Source: an uncultured Victivallales bacterium (GTDB lineage Bacteria > Verrucomicrobiota > Lentisphaeria > Victivallales > UBA1829). Taken from it: a DNA stretch of 38,028 nucleotides. Location of the stretch: the NCBI GenBank assembly GCA_934661375.1, contig CAKUJH010000032.1:1-38028 (forward strand), given 5' to 3'. Shown here piece by piece: positions 1 through 7,547 of this stretch (positions are counted from its first letter, which is position 1; each line of letters begins with the position of its first letter). The notes beneath the pieces are model-generated. The model made no database searches. It was not told where the DNA came from and saw nothing but the letters and a program-made list of their open reading frames with translations. Both the position numbers and the translations under genes were made by a program.

Positions 1-347
1 GCATTGCCGACATGGGATTCAAGATTTTCGCCACGGAAGGCACATCCGCATTCCTGAACGAACACGGCATCGCCAATACCTGTGTCAAGAAACTGCTGGA
101 AGGACGTCCCAACATCGGCGACATGATCAAGAACCGGCAGCTGAACCTGATTCTCAACACACCGATCGGACGTGAAGGCAAAACTTCCGACAGCTATATC
201 CGCATGATGGCCATTCAGAACAAGATTCCGTATATGACCACCATTGCGGCTGCCAATGCCAGCGTTCAGGGTATCCGCGCGGTGCTGCACAACACCGACA
301 CCAAGCCGAAATCCCTGCAGGAATATCATGCCAACGACCAGAAATAA
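1..347 (+). CDS. carB: Carbamoyl-phosphate synthase large subunit, C-terminal end (partial)
   Basis: The gene enters from the left edge; the first full codon is at position 3 and it stops with TAA at 345-347, leaving about 114 residues. They match the C-terminal MGS-like allosteric domain of CarB: it opens with IADMGFKIFATEGTSAFL, the usual start of that Rossmann-like fold, and contains NLILNTPIGREGKTSDSYIR, the phosphate-binding turn that in CarB binds regulatory nucleotides and ornithine. The enzyme makes carbamoyl phosphate from bicarbonate, ammonia (supplied by CarA) and ATP for pyrimidine and arginine synthesis in the cytoplasm. The catalytic ATP-grasp halves lie outside the window. MGS domains also occur in PurH and methylglyoxal synthase, but the tail position and the ending fit CarB best. 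Confidence 0.93.
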   Translation, partial: IADMGFKIFATEGTSAFLNEHGIANTCVKKLLEGRPNIGDMIKNRQLNLILNTPIGREGKTSDSYIRMMAIQNKIPYMTTIAAANASVQGIRAVLHNTDTKPKSLQEYHANDQK

Positions 348-368
348 CCGTTCCGCATGAACCTTGAA

Positions 369-407
369 AACGGGGTGCCGAAAAAAATACCGGCATCCCG
401 TTTTTTT
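369..407 (+). terminator. Intrinsic terminator after carB
   Basis: A GC-rich hairpin, CGGGGTGCCG paired with CGGCATCCCG (one G-T pair) around an A-rich loop, is followed by seven T residues. It lies 22 bases after the carB stop. The left flank also gives a short T run on the minus strand, so it may also serve the convergent yigZ. Confidence 0.85.
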
Positions 408-422
408 ATGTTCGAAAAAGAA

Positions 423-1019
423 TCAGCGGCATTCGCGCGGCTGAATGCGTCCGCTGGAAAGATCGCGCAATTCCGTCCGGAGCGTCTCCGCGGCGGACGC
501 CGCCAGCTGTCCGGCGATTTTTATTTCCCCCGCGAAATCTTCTTTTTCAATCTCGAATCCGGCAGCGGACAACAGACGCCTGACCTGTTCATAGAGAGCG
601 TACGGCACGGAAAATTCCAGCTGAATCATGGGAACCAGTTCGCGGGTTTCGGCATTTTCCAGAGCTGCCTGCGCACTGGCGGTATAGGCATGAACCAGTC
701 CGCCGGTTCCCAGTTTGGTGCCGCCGAACCAGCGGGCGGTCGTCAGAATCACATTGGTGAGACCGCTGCCTTTCAGAACTTCCAGCGTGGGACGTCCTGC
801 CGTTCCGGAAGGTTCGCCGTCGTCGGAACATCCCATGATGTTGCCCTGGGGTCCGACCATGAACGCATAGACGATATGCCCGCCGTTGTCGTACTGCGTT
901 TTCCGCATGCGCCAGATTTCCCGTGCTTCTTCCGGTGTCGTTACGGTCACGATCTCTGAAAGAAAACGGGAATTTTTTGCAGTCCATTCGCCTTTGGCGG
1001 GTTTTGTCAGAATCAGCAT
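423..1019 (-). CDS. yigZ: YigZ/IMPACT family protein
   Basis: A 198-residue protein of the UPF0029/IMPACT family. The N-terminal domain carries the family signatures GEPSGTAGRP and WFGGTKLGTGGL at roughly residues 67-115; the C-terminal third matches the small DUF1949 ferredoxin-like domain found in bacterial members. Length is typical for YigZ (about 200). Eukaryotic IMPACT controls the eIF2 kinase GCN2; the bacterial role is unsettled, with RNA- or nucleotide-binding proposed from structure. It is transcribed convergently with carB and divergently from pta. No operon partner is visible. Family assignment is secure, function is not. Confidence 0.9.
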   Translation of the reverse strand: MLILTKPAKGEWTAKNSRFLSEIVTVTTPEEAREIWRMRKTQYDNGGHIVYAFMVGPQGNIMGCSDDGEPSGTAGRPTLEVLKGSGLTNVILTTARWFGGTKLGTGGLVHAYTASAQAALENAETRELVPMIQLEFSVPYALYEQVRRLLSAAGFEIEKEDFAGEIKIAGQLAASAAETLRTELRDLSSGRIQPRECR

Positions 1020-1048
1020 GAGAGCCGCCTTTCCGGATTTTGCAGTGT

Positions 1049-1077
1049 ATAATACGGCACATGCGGCGGAAATACAA
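1049..1077 (-). promoter_or_regulatory. Predicted sigma-70 promoter of yigZ
   Basis: On the minus strand TTGTAT (1072-1077) and TATTAT (1049-1054) are separated by 17 bases, about 30 bases upstream of the yigZ start. Predicted from consensus only. Confidence 0.5.
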
Positions 1078-1108
1078 CCGCAAAAGTGCGGATTTTTCGT
1101 TTTTTTTC
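1078..1108 (+). terminator. Terminator-like hairpin in the yigZ-pta divergent region
   Basis: CCGCA-AAAG-TGCGG forms a five-pair stem with a four-base loop, followed directly by ATTTTTCG and a run of eight T. This is the form of a rightward intrinsic terminator, yet no rightward gene lies upstream of it, since yigZ runs leftward. It may block antisense transcription from entering pta. Confidence 0.45.
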
Positions 1109-1140
1109 AGATTCAAGTCTTTTATCCTGCCGAAAATGTG

Positions 1141-1176
1141 TTACATTAACAGGCATTGAAAATGATAACCGTTACC
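1141..1176 (+). promoter_or_regulatory. Predicted pta promoter with overlapping Fur-like inverted repeat
   Basis: TTACAT (1141-1146) and TGATAA (1163-1168) with a 16-base spacer form a weak promoter. The -10 lies inside TGATAAC-C-GTTACCA (1163-1177), a 7-1-7 inverted repeat with one mismatch. The stretch 1158-1176 agrees with the classical 19-base Fur box at 15 positions by my count. Site identity is a guess from this resemblance. Confidence 0.35.
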
Positions 1177-1203
1177 AATCAATTATAAAAAGGAATGAAA
1201 AAA

Positions 1204-2220
1204 ATGGCAACGCTTCTTGAATCCATCCGTGAAAAGTCCAAAAAACTCGGCCGGAAAATCGTTCTGACTGAAAGCGACGATCCCAGAAACCTGATTGCGG
1301 CATCGAAAATGGCGCAGACTGCTGTGGCAAAGCCCGTGCTGGCCGGCGACGAAGACGCCATCCGGAAACTGGCTGCCGAAAACAACATCGATCTGTCCGG
1401 CGTCGAAATTGTCGATATTCTCAAAACTCCGAATCTCCAGAAATACATCGATCTGGCATGTGAAATCCGCAAGAACAAAGGTCTGACCCCGGAACAGGCG
1501 CGTGAATGGCTGAAGGACACCTGCGTCTTCGCGGCAATCATGGTCTGCGCCGGCGATGCACACGGTTATGTTTCCGGCGGCGGCAACCCGAAGGGCTACA
1601 ACCACAACACCGCGGGCAAGACCCGTCCGGCTCTTCAGCTGTTCAAAACCGCTCCCGGCATGAAATCCGCCTCCGCCTGTTTCATCATGCAGATGCCGGA
1701 TCCGAAATGGGGTTACAACGGCGCTCTGTTCTATGCAGACTGCGGTCTGAACATCAATCCGTCCGCTGAACAGCTGGCGGAAATCGCCGTTACCACCGCC
1801 CGCACCTTCAAGACGCTGACCGGCGCCGAACCCAAAGTCGGCATGATCAGCTGCTCCACCAAAGGTTCCGCGCATGACCCGATCATTGACAAAGTCATCG
1901 AAGCCACTGCAAAAGCCAGGGAAATGGCTCCGGATCTGCTGATCGACGGCGAACTCCAGTTCGACGCCGCCGTCATTCCGGAAATCGCCGCGAAAAAAGC
2001 CCCGGATTCCCCGGTCGCCGGACACTGCAACGTGCTGGTCTTCCCGGATCTGAACTGCGGCAACAGCATTTACAAAGCCACGGAACGCCTCGCCGGCGCC
2101 ACTGCCATCGGCCCGCTGGTGCAGGGTCTCCGCAAACCCTTCAACGATGTCTCCCGCGGCTGCAAGCCCGATGACATTGTGGACTGCGCCTGTGTCGCAT
2201 CCATCACGGAATGGGTCTGA
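1204..2220 (+). CDS. pta: Phosphate acetyltransferase
   Basis: A 338-residue enzyme of the PTA/PTB family, interconverting acetyl-CoA and acetyl phosphate in the cytoplasm, as used in fermentative acetate production. It opens with the family pattern LLESIREKSKKLGRKIVLTE and keeps later conserved blocks such as ICSTKGSAHDP-like SCSTKGSAHDP and GELQFDAA near residues 215-250, and FPDLNCGNSIYK near 285. The length fits the short single-domain Pta type without the regulatory N-terminal domains. An ATG at 1195 is in frame but overlaps the AAGGA ribosome site (1190-1194), so the ATG at 1204, nine bases downstream of it, is preferred. No acetate kinase gene is adjacent. Confidence 0.93.
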   Translation: MATLLESIREKSKKLGRKIVLTESDDPRNLIAASKMAQTAVAKPVLAGDEDAIRKLAAENNIDLSGVEIVDILKTPNLQKYIDLACEIRKNKGLTPEQAREWLKDTCVFAAIMVCAGDAHGYVSGGGNPKGYNHNTAGKTRPALQLFKTAPGMKSASACFIMQMPDPKWGYNGALFYADCGLNINPSAEQLAEIAVTTARTFKTLTGAEPKVGMISCSTKGSAHDPIIDKVIEATAKAREMAPDLLIDGELQFDAAVIPEIAAKKAPDSPVAGHCNVLVFPDLNCGNSIYKATERLAGATAIGPLVQGLRKPFNDVSRGCKPDDIVDCACVASITEWV

Positions 2221-2254
2221 TTTTTCAGCAGCATACGCCGAATAAGCGTATATC

Positions 2255-2304
2255 AAAAATCCGGGAAACATGCCGAATCCGGCAGCTGTTCCCCGGATTT
2301 TTTT
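2255..2304. terminator. Bidirectional terminator between pta and hcp
   Basis: AAAAATCCGGG and CCCGGATTTTTTT are the ends of a long interrupted hairpin whose core is TGCCG-AAT-CCGGCA. The A run on one side and T run on the other make it usable from both strands, fitting the convergent pta and hcp genes that end on either side. Confidence 0.8.
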
Positions 2305-2305
2305 A

Positions 2306-3853
2306 TCAGTGTCCGGTCATCATGTCACGGATGTCATTTTCCGGAACGGTGATTCCCTTGATTCCGAATGACTTGACCAGAACCGAAGCCACGCCGGGCG
2401 ACAGGAATGCCGGAAGAGTCGGTCCCAGCCGGATGTTTTTGAAACCGAGCGACAGCAATGCCAGCAGCACGGCCACGGCTTTCTGTTCATACCAGGCAAT
2501 GTCAAAGGAGAGCGGCAGTTCATTCACATCTTTCAGCGCGAACACCTGTTTGAGTTTAAGCGCGATGACCGCCAGACTGTAACTGTCATTGCATTGTCCG
2601 GCGTCCAGCACCCGCGGAATGCCGCCGATGGTACCGAGATTCAGTTTGTTGTAACGGTATTTTGCACATCCGGCAGTCAGAATGACCGTATCCGCCGGCA
2701 GTTGAGACGCCACATCCGTGAAGTAGCTCCGCGCCGGCTGGCGTCCGTCGCACCCAGCCATCACCACAAAACGCCGGATTGCGCCCGACTTGACCGCTTC
2801 CACGATCCTGTCCGCCAGCGCCAGCACCTGATTATGGGCAAAACCGCCGACAATGAAGCCGTCTTCCAGCGGTTTCGGCGGCGGACATTTTTTCGCCAGT
2901 TCAATGACGGCGGAAAAATCTTTCGGCTTGCCGTCGCGACGGTCCGGGATATGCGGCACGCCGGGATATCCAGCCATTCCAGTGGTGAATATGCGGTCTT
3001 TGTACGAAGGCTGAACCGGCGTAATACAGTTGGTCGTCATCAGAATCGGACCGTTGAACGCGGCGAATTCCACATTCTGCCGGTGCCAGGCATTGCCGTA
3101 ATTGCCGTACAGATGCGGATATTCCGCCAGTTTCGGATAATAATGCGCCGGCAGCATTTCACTGTGCGTATAAATATCAATTCCCGCATCCGCGGACTGT
3201 TCCAGCAGTTCCTTCATATCCAGCAGGTCATGACCGGATATCAGAATGCCGGGACGTTTGCCGACGCCGGTCCGAACCTGAGTAATCACCGGCTGTCCGA
3301 ATGTTCCGGTATTGGCTGTATCCAGCAGTTCCATGGTGCGGACCGCCATCGAACCGCATTCCAATACCAGAGCCGTCAATTTTTCCACGGACGTTTCCTG
3401 CGCCGCAGCCGCCAGCGCCTTGAACAGAAATGCATAGATTTCATCGTCCTCATAACCGAGCATGGCGGCGTGGTCGGCATATGCGGAAATGCCTTTGAGT
3501 CCGTAGGTCAGGAGTTCCCGCAAGGAGCGGACATCCTCATTGGAGCAGGACAGCACCCCCAGCGGAGCATCCGCGGAACTCACACCGGTCAGTTCTTCCG
3601 CCCGTTTGAGCTGGGCATCCAGCCGGGCATCGTCAAAATTGGCGTTGGTGATCGTCATGAAAAGCGACTGCACCACAAACAAACCCAGTTCCCGGTCCGG
3701 CTGACGGGTCTGCACCAGAATTTTCAGCTGACGGATCAGCTTGTCCATACGGCTGGCGGTTTCCGCTTTTTTCCCGCAAACGCCTGCCATGGTGCAGCCG
3801 GTGTTCTTCATGGTTTCCTGACATTGAAAACAGAACATCGCATTGCTGGTCAT
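2306..3853 (-). CDS. hcp: Hydroxylamine reductase / hybrid cluster protein
   Basis: A 515-residue cytoplasmic hybrid-cluster protein. The N-terminus carries the cysteine signature MFCFQCQET...GCTMAGVCGK that binds the first iron-sulfur cluster, and later Cys and His ligands of the hybrid 4Fe-2S-2O cluster occur in blocks such as TTNCITPVQ, TAGCAKYRYN and DAGQCNDSYS. Hcp proteins reduce hydroxylamine in vitro and are tied to nitric oxide stress in anaerobes. A GTG six bases upstream (3859) overlaps the ribosome site AAGGAG, so the ATG at 3853 with five-base spacing is chosen. No Hcr reductase partner is adjacent, as in the single-gene anaerobe arrangement. Confidence 0.95.
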   Translation of the reverse strand: MTSNAMFCFQCQETMKNTGCTMAGVCGKKAETASRMDKLIRQLKILVQTRQPDRELGLFVVQSLFMTITNANFDDARLDAQLKRAEELTGVSSADAPLGVLSCSNEDVRSLRELLTYGLKGISAYADHAAMLGYEDDEIYAFLFKALAAAAQETSVEKLTALVLECGSMAVRTMELLDTANTGTFGQPVITQVRTGVGKRPGILISGHDLLDMKELLEQSADAGIDIYTHSEMLPAHYYPKLAEYPHLYGNYGNAWHRQNVEFAAFNGPILMTTNCITPVQPSYKDRIFTTGMAGYPGVPHIPDRRDGKPKDFSAVIELAKKCPPPKPLEDGFIVGGFAHNQVLALADRIVEAVKSGAIRRFVVMAGCDGRQPARSYFTDVASQLPADTVILTAGCAKYRYNKLNLGTIGGIPRVLDAGQCNDSYSLAVIALKLKQVFALKDVNELPLSFDIAWYEQKAVAVLLALLSLGFKNIRLGPTLPAFLSPGVASVLVKSFGIKGITVPENDIRDMMTGH

Positions 3854-3965
3854 ACTCACTCCTTGTCATTGAACATTTTTCTGAAAGTGCAGACATCCCC
3901 TTGTCCGCACCTTATAAGTTATTGACAGCCACTCCGGCAGAAAAGTTCGCAAAGTCTGAAAAAAA

Positions 3966-5951
3966 TTATTTCAGACGGAACAAAGCATAACTGCCCTGCT
4001 CCGGCATTTTGACCTGCCAGGCACCATTTTCCTTTTGCGCGGCGCCTTTGCCGGACAGCAATTCAGCGGATGCCCATGCGCCGGTCATGCACGGCTCATC
4101 CAGCAGCCATGCGGTTTCTGCCACTCCGCGCTGACGGAAAACCAGCAGATAACCGGCATCCGCCAGGAATCCGGTAAGACCGCCCTCGCCCGGACGTTTT
4201 CCGACAGGGAAGACATGTCCGGCGAATATCTCCTGCCGGATTTTCTTGTGCAGAGCCATCATTTTCCCCACGGCGGCACGGTGTTCCGCACTGATCAGTG
4301 ACGGGGCAAACCACAGCAGAGGATTGGCGAACAGTGCAATTGCCGCCCAGTATTCATACGGATAGGCAACCGGTTCTTCCCGGTTGATTTTCCGGTAAAG
4401 CGCGGGATTGAGCTGTTCCGGAGCCGGGATTTCGATCTGCAATGTCTGCGGACGCAGATACCGGGTCAGCTCCCAGAGCGAACGCAGGGTTTTGTCCGGA
4501 TGATAACCGATGCTCCACTCATGACAGAGATAACGGTTTTCCAGAAAGATGTTGCCGTATTCGAGGAACAGAAAATATCCGGCACGCTGACCATTAGTCG
4601 TATCGAGATTGAAATAGACTTTGCCGCCGGATTTTTCACGCACGAACCGCAGGATTTTTTCGAGATTGCGTTCGGATTCATAGGTGTGCATGACCACGCC
4701 GTCGATTTTGAAAAGATCAAAACCGTATTCGCGGTGATATTTCAGCAGCAGTTCCGCATATTCCCGCCAGTCGGCAAAACCAGTGGTCATGGTGGGAGCC
4801 GTCCACAGGGCAAGTCTGATTCCGGACTCGGCGGCGGCTTTCAGCTGCGGCGCAAAAGTGCCGCCCATGCGTTCCCGGGAGATTGCCCAGAAATCCATGC
4901 CGGTCCGCCGATTGCTGAGCATCTCTCCCAGTCCGCTGCCCTGCTGCCAGGAGTCGTCGATCTGATAATAATCCGCATTGCATTCCGCCGAGGCGCGGAT
5001 TTCATCCACCAGAAATTCCGGGGAAGTATGCTGCGGAAATGCACCGCATCCCCACGGATTGACCGTAACCGCATACTTGTCCGGCGTCATCGGAAAACGC
5101 AGAGCCAGATAATCTTTGAGCACGGTTTCCCGTTCCAGTTCGGAATGATAAAGCAGAACGGCATTGCGGACGCTGACGATTTCTTCGCCGGGTTTGACTT
5201 CATACGGAGCGATGCCCCAGCAGCAGGAACCGATTTCACCGTTTTCAAAGCGGAAGTCCGATTCATCCACATCCCGGCGTTCTTCGCTGGGCATGGCTTC
5301 CTGCAGAATTGCAAGACCCGCCGTCCGGTCTTCGCGTTCCAGATACAGCAGATTGCCGTCTGCGCCGGAGGTTTCCGCAGAAACCGGATGACAGATCACC
5401 AGTTCATCGCGGTAGTCGGTCCGGGCGCGGAATTCAACCGTCTCCCGTGCGCGCAATCCTGCGGCGGGACGCAGCACTTCCACACAGCCGTAACGCTGGA
5501 ACTGTTCCGGCGCATTCCGCAGAGAGCGGTAGTTCCAATAGAGTTTGGGCAGAACCGACGGCGTGATTCGGCAGCGCACTCCATGGGCGGCAAGACGCGG
5601 ATAAATCCGGTATTCCCGAACCCAGTCCGCCTCGCACCAGGTGTTGCGGAAACGAAGCTGAATCAGACCATGTTCCGCTTCAAACATCGAACCGGCAACA
5701 ACTTCCGCCGATACGTCCGTATATACATAGTCCTCATCGACCGCCTGTTCACGGTCCATTCCGACAAAACTGCAGTCCGGACTGACTTTATCCGGCGCAG
5801 CGAATTCATTTCCCGAAGCGTCACACAGCGAAACCGTGCAGGGAAAACCGCGTGACAGATCCACTGTCCGGGTAAACGCCGCATTGCCGAACCGAAGCTG
5901 TTTTCCGGATTCTGTTTCAACGAATATATCCTGCCATTTCAAAAGATTCAT
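3966..5951 (-). CDS. GH36-like glycoside hydrolase (putative alpha-galactosidase)
   Basis: A 661-residue protein without a visible signal peptide, so probably cytoplasmic. The first 300 residues look like the beta-sandwich domain of GH36 enzymes; the middle is a TIM barrel with VNPWGCGAFPQHTSPEFL, NADYYQIDDSWQQG, LALWTAP and FDLFKIDGVV. The Asp of FKID (about residue 417) sits where the clan-D nucleophile is expected. The usual GH36 acid/base motif with a glycine run (CxGGGGR) is not present, so the exact substrate and subfamily are uncertain. The gene is divergent from a LacI regulator and shares its control region. An inverted repeat (GTCTGAAA/TTTCAGAC, 3954-3976) straddles the stop codon. 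Confidence 0.72.
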   Translation of the reverse strand: MNLLKWQDIFVETESGKQLRFGNAAFTRTVDLSRGFPCTVSLCDASGNEFAAPDKVSPDCSFVGMDREQAVDEDYVYTDVSAEVVAGSMFEAEHGLIQLRFRNTWCEADWVREYRIYPRLAAHGVRCRITPSVLPKLYWNYRSLRNAPEQFQRYGCVEVLRPAAGLRARETVEFRARTDYRDELVICHPVSAETSGADGNLLYLEREDRTAGLAILQEAMPSEERRDVDESDFRFENGEIGSCCWGIAPYEVKPGEEIVSVRNAVLLYHSELERETVLKDYLALRFPMTPDKYAVTVNPWGCGAFPQHTSPEFLVDEIRASAECNADYYQIDDSWQQGSGLGEMLSNRRTGMDFWAISRERMGGTFAPQLKAAAESGIRLALWTAPTMTTGFADWREYAELLLKYHREYGFDLFKIDGVVMHTYESERNLEKILRFVREKSGGKVYFNLDTTNGQRAGYFLFLEYGNIFLENRYLCHEWSIGYHPDKTLRSLWELTRYLRPQTLQIEIPAPEQLNPALYRKINREEPVAYPYEYWAAIALFANPLLWFAPSLISAEHRAAVGKMMALHKKIRQEIFAGHVFPVGKRPGEGGLTGFLADAGYLLVFRQRGVAETAWLLDEPCMTGAWASAELLSGKGAAQKENGAWQVKMPEQGSYALFRLK

Positions 5952-5993
5952 AAATCAATCCGCCCTTTCTGTCGTTTCAAGTTCCTGAATATC

Positions 5994-6022
5994 AATATAT
6001 CATATCCGGCATGAAAAATCAA
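5994..6022 (-). promoter_or_regulatory. Predicted promoter of the GH36-like gene
   Basis: On the minus strand TTGATT (6017-6022) and TATATT (5994-5999) are separated by 17 bases and lie about 45 bases upstream of the hydrolase start. Predicted from consensus only. Confidence 0.55.
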
Positions 6023-6046
6023 TGCAGACAACCGTAAATTATGAAA

Positions 6047-6056
6047 TTTTGCAAAA
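6047..6056. promoter_or_regulatory. Candidate LacI-family operator half, upstream copy
   Basis: TTTTGCAAAA is a perfect 10-base palindrome between the two divergent promoters, 24 bases from the hydrolase -35 box. It resembles the TTGCA element at 6073-6087, so both could bind the neighbouring LacI regulator. AT-rich context weakens the case. Confidence 0.35.
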
Positions 6057-6072
6057 AATTCAAAAATATTTA

Positions 6073-6110
6073 TGCAAAACTCTTGCAATTTTTAATTTTT
6101 CGATTATAAT
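6073..6110 (+). promoter_or_regulatory. Predicted lacI-type gene promoter with overlapping operator
   Basis: TTGCAA (6083-6088) and TATAAT (6105-6110) with a 16-base spacer form a good promoter 36 bases before the regulator start. The inverted repeat TGCAA-aactc-TTGCA (6073-6087) covers the -35 box, where binding would block transcription; this suggests autorepression. Confidence 0.55.
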
Positions 6111-6146
6111 ATAAGACAGAAAAAAACAGGAAGGCTGCAACCTTTT

Positions 6147-7178
6147 ATGAAAATAAAACTGAAAGATATTGCCGAAACCTTGAAGCTGTCGCCAGCCACA
6201 GTGTCACGGGCGCTGCGGAATCATCCGCTGATCAGCGAAGAAACCCGTACCCTGGTTTTGCGCGAGGCGGAACGGCTGGGCTATCAGGTGTCCTACACAC
6301 ACCGCGGCCGTAAACTGCATTCGGAAAACGGCGATTTTCATCTGCTGGCACTGGTGAGCGGCGGGAGTTCCAACGATTCCAGCCTGCAGAATGCTTCGGG
6401 GCTGACACATGAAACCTTGAAAGGAATCAGCGATGTGGCAGATCATTTCAACGCCCGGCTGATTATTGATTTCGTGGATCCGAAGCGCATGACCATTGCC
6501 GAAATGCAGAAAAAATGCGCAGGCTTCGACGGAATCATCTTCATTCACCGTTTCGAGGAAAAACAGGTCCGGGCAATCGCCGGAAAAAAGCCGTGCGTCT
6601 CCGCCGACTATGCGTACCCGTCGGCAATGGCGGACGTGGTGTCCGGCGGCGATATAGACCAGTTCGTCGCGCTGGCAGGTTATCTGAAAAAGAACGGACA
6701 CACCCGGATCGGATACGTGGATTTCCCCGGACCAAGTCATCCGCGCGGCTTCCGCGGCTATTGCGGATTTCTCAGCGGACTGCGGCAGGCGGGACTGTCC
6801 GTGAATCCGGAACTGCATCTGCTGAATCAGGATTTCCCGGATGAACAGATGAAAATCAACCGGGCGGCAGAACTGACTCACGCCGGCAAAGCGGATGTCT
6901 GGGTCTGCGCGAATGATTATGCGGCAATGGAACTGCTGGAAAAATTCACTGCCGACGGACTGTCCGTGCCGGACGATATTTCCATCACCGGATTCGGCGG
7001 CATCCAGTTCCCCGGAACCAATCTGCAGCTGTGTTCATTCCGGACACCGTTCGAGCAGATCGGACAGGAAGCGGCAAAATATCTGTTTGACCGCATCCGC
7101 ACGCCCGGCATTCCGGTTCGCCATGCGTTTATTGACTGCACTTTCATTGAAGGAAACAGTGTCAGATGTCTGAATTGA
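6147..7178 (+). CDS. LacI-family transcriptional regulator
   Basis: A 343-residue regulator. Residues 1-50 are a LacI helix-turn-helix with hinge: IKLKDIAETLKLSPATVSRALRNHP. The rest is a periplasmic-binding-protein-like sugar sensor, with blocks such as HTRIGYVDFPGPSH, ADVWVCANDYAAMELL and DDISITGFGG. It is divergent from the GH36-like hydrolase with 195 bases between the starts, so that gene is the likely target, with a sugar from its substrate as inducer. Its stop codon is in the same frame as the DUF4434 fragment that follows only 15 bases later. Ribosome site AGGAAGG is somewhat far from the ATG. Confidence 0.93.
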   Translation: MKIKLKDIAETLKLSPATVSRALRNHPLISEETRTLVLREAERLGYQVSYTHRGRKLHSENGDFHLLALVSGGSSNDSSLQNASGLTHETLKGISDVADHFNARLIIDFVDPKRMTIAEMQKKCAGFDGIIFIHRFEEKQVRAIAGKKPCVSADYAYPSAMADVVSGGDIDQFVALAGYLKKNGHTRIGYVDFPGPSHPRGFRGYCGFLSGLRQAGLSVNPELHLLNQDFPDEQMKINRAAELTHAGKADVWVCANDYAAMELLEKFTADGLSVPDDISITGFGGIQFPGTNLQLCSFRTPFEQIGQEAAKYLFDRIRTPGIPVRHAFIDCTFIEGNSVRCLN

Positions 7179-7541
7179 AAGAAAAAAATTCTGATGTCGC
7201 CCGCCAGCATTTTTTATCCGGACACGGAACAGAATTTCCTTGCATCCTGGCAGGCTATTCTGGATGGGGTTCCGCTGGATATTCTGACGCCGCAGGATTC
7301 CATCGGCTGCGGCTGCTGTTCGCTGTATGACCAGACGGAATTATGGCGAAGCTGGCACCGGCTGGCGCAGCTCCGGAAACTGTCTCTGTGGGCAAATATT
7401 GAACTGTTCGAACGGAAAGAATTCGGAGGTCCGGCACCGTTCGTAACGGCGTCTCCGGAACGGATTGCGGCGCAGTGCCGCAATGTCGCGCCGTTTGCAG
7501 AAAAAAATATCTGCTGGGAAGCACTTTATTTCCATCTTTGA
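7179..7541 (+). pseudogene. Truncated DUF4434 protein remnant
   Basis: An open stretch of about 115 residues from the ATG at 7194. Its content, PLDILTPQDSIGCG followed by LSLWANIELFE, FVTASPERIAAQCRNVAPF and NICWEALYFHL, looks like the C-terminal part of DUF4434 proteins, which are TIM-barrel, glycosidase-like and normally about 300 residues. The whole N-terminal half is missing and the lacI stop codon lies just 15 bases upstream in the same frame. No proper ribosome site precedes the ATG. The simplest reading is a deletion that fused the tail of a DUF4434 gene to the end of lacI. It could instead be translated as a short coupled protein, which I think less likely. Family call is from remembered motifs. 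Confidence 0.62.
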
Positions 7542-7547
7542 ACATGT

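Noticed and set aside
357..959. 200-codon open frame opposite yigZ
   Set aside because: It is the mirror of a conserved gene on the other strand, with no family match, no ribosome site, and it begins inside the carB terminator.
1183..2271. 362-codon open frame opposite pta
   Set aside because: It shadows the well-supported pta gene; its composition (Phe, Arg, His, Gly rich) is typical of antisense frames in this genome.
2594..3925. 443-codon open frame opposite hcp
   Set aside because: hcp has clear cluster-binding cysteines; the opposite frame shows no recognisable domain.
4500..5855. 451-codon open frame opposite the GH36-like gene
   Set aside because: Antisense shadow caused by codon bias; no motif.
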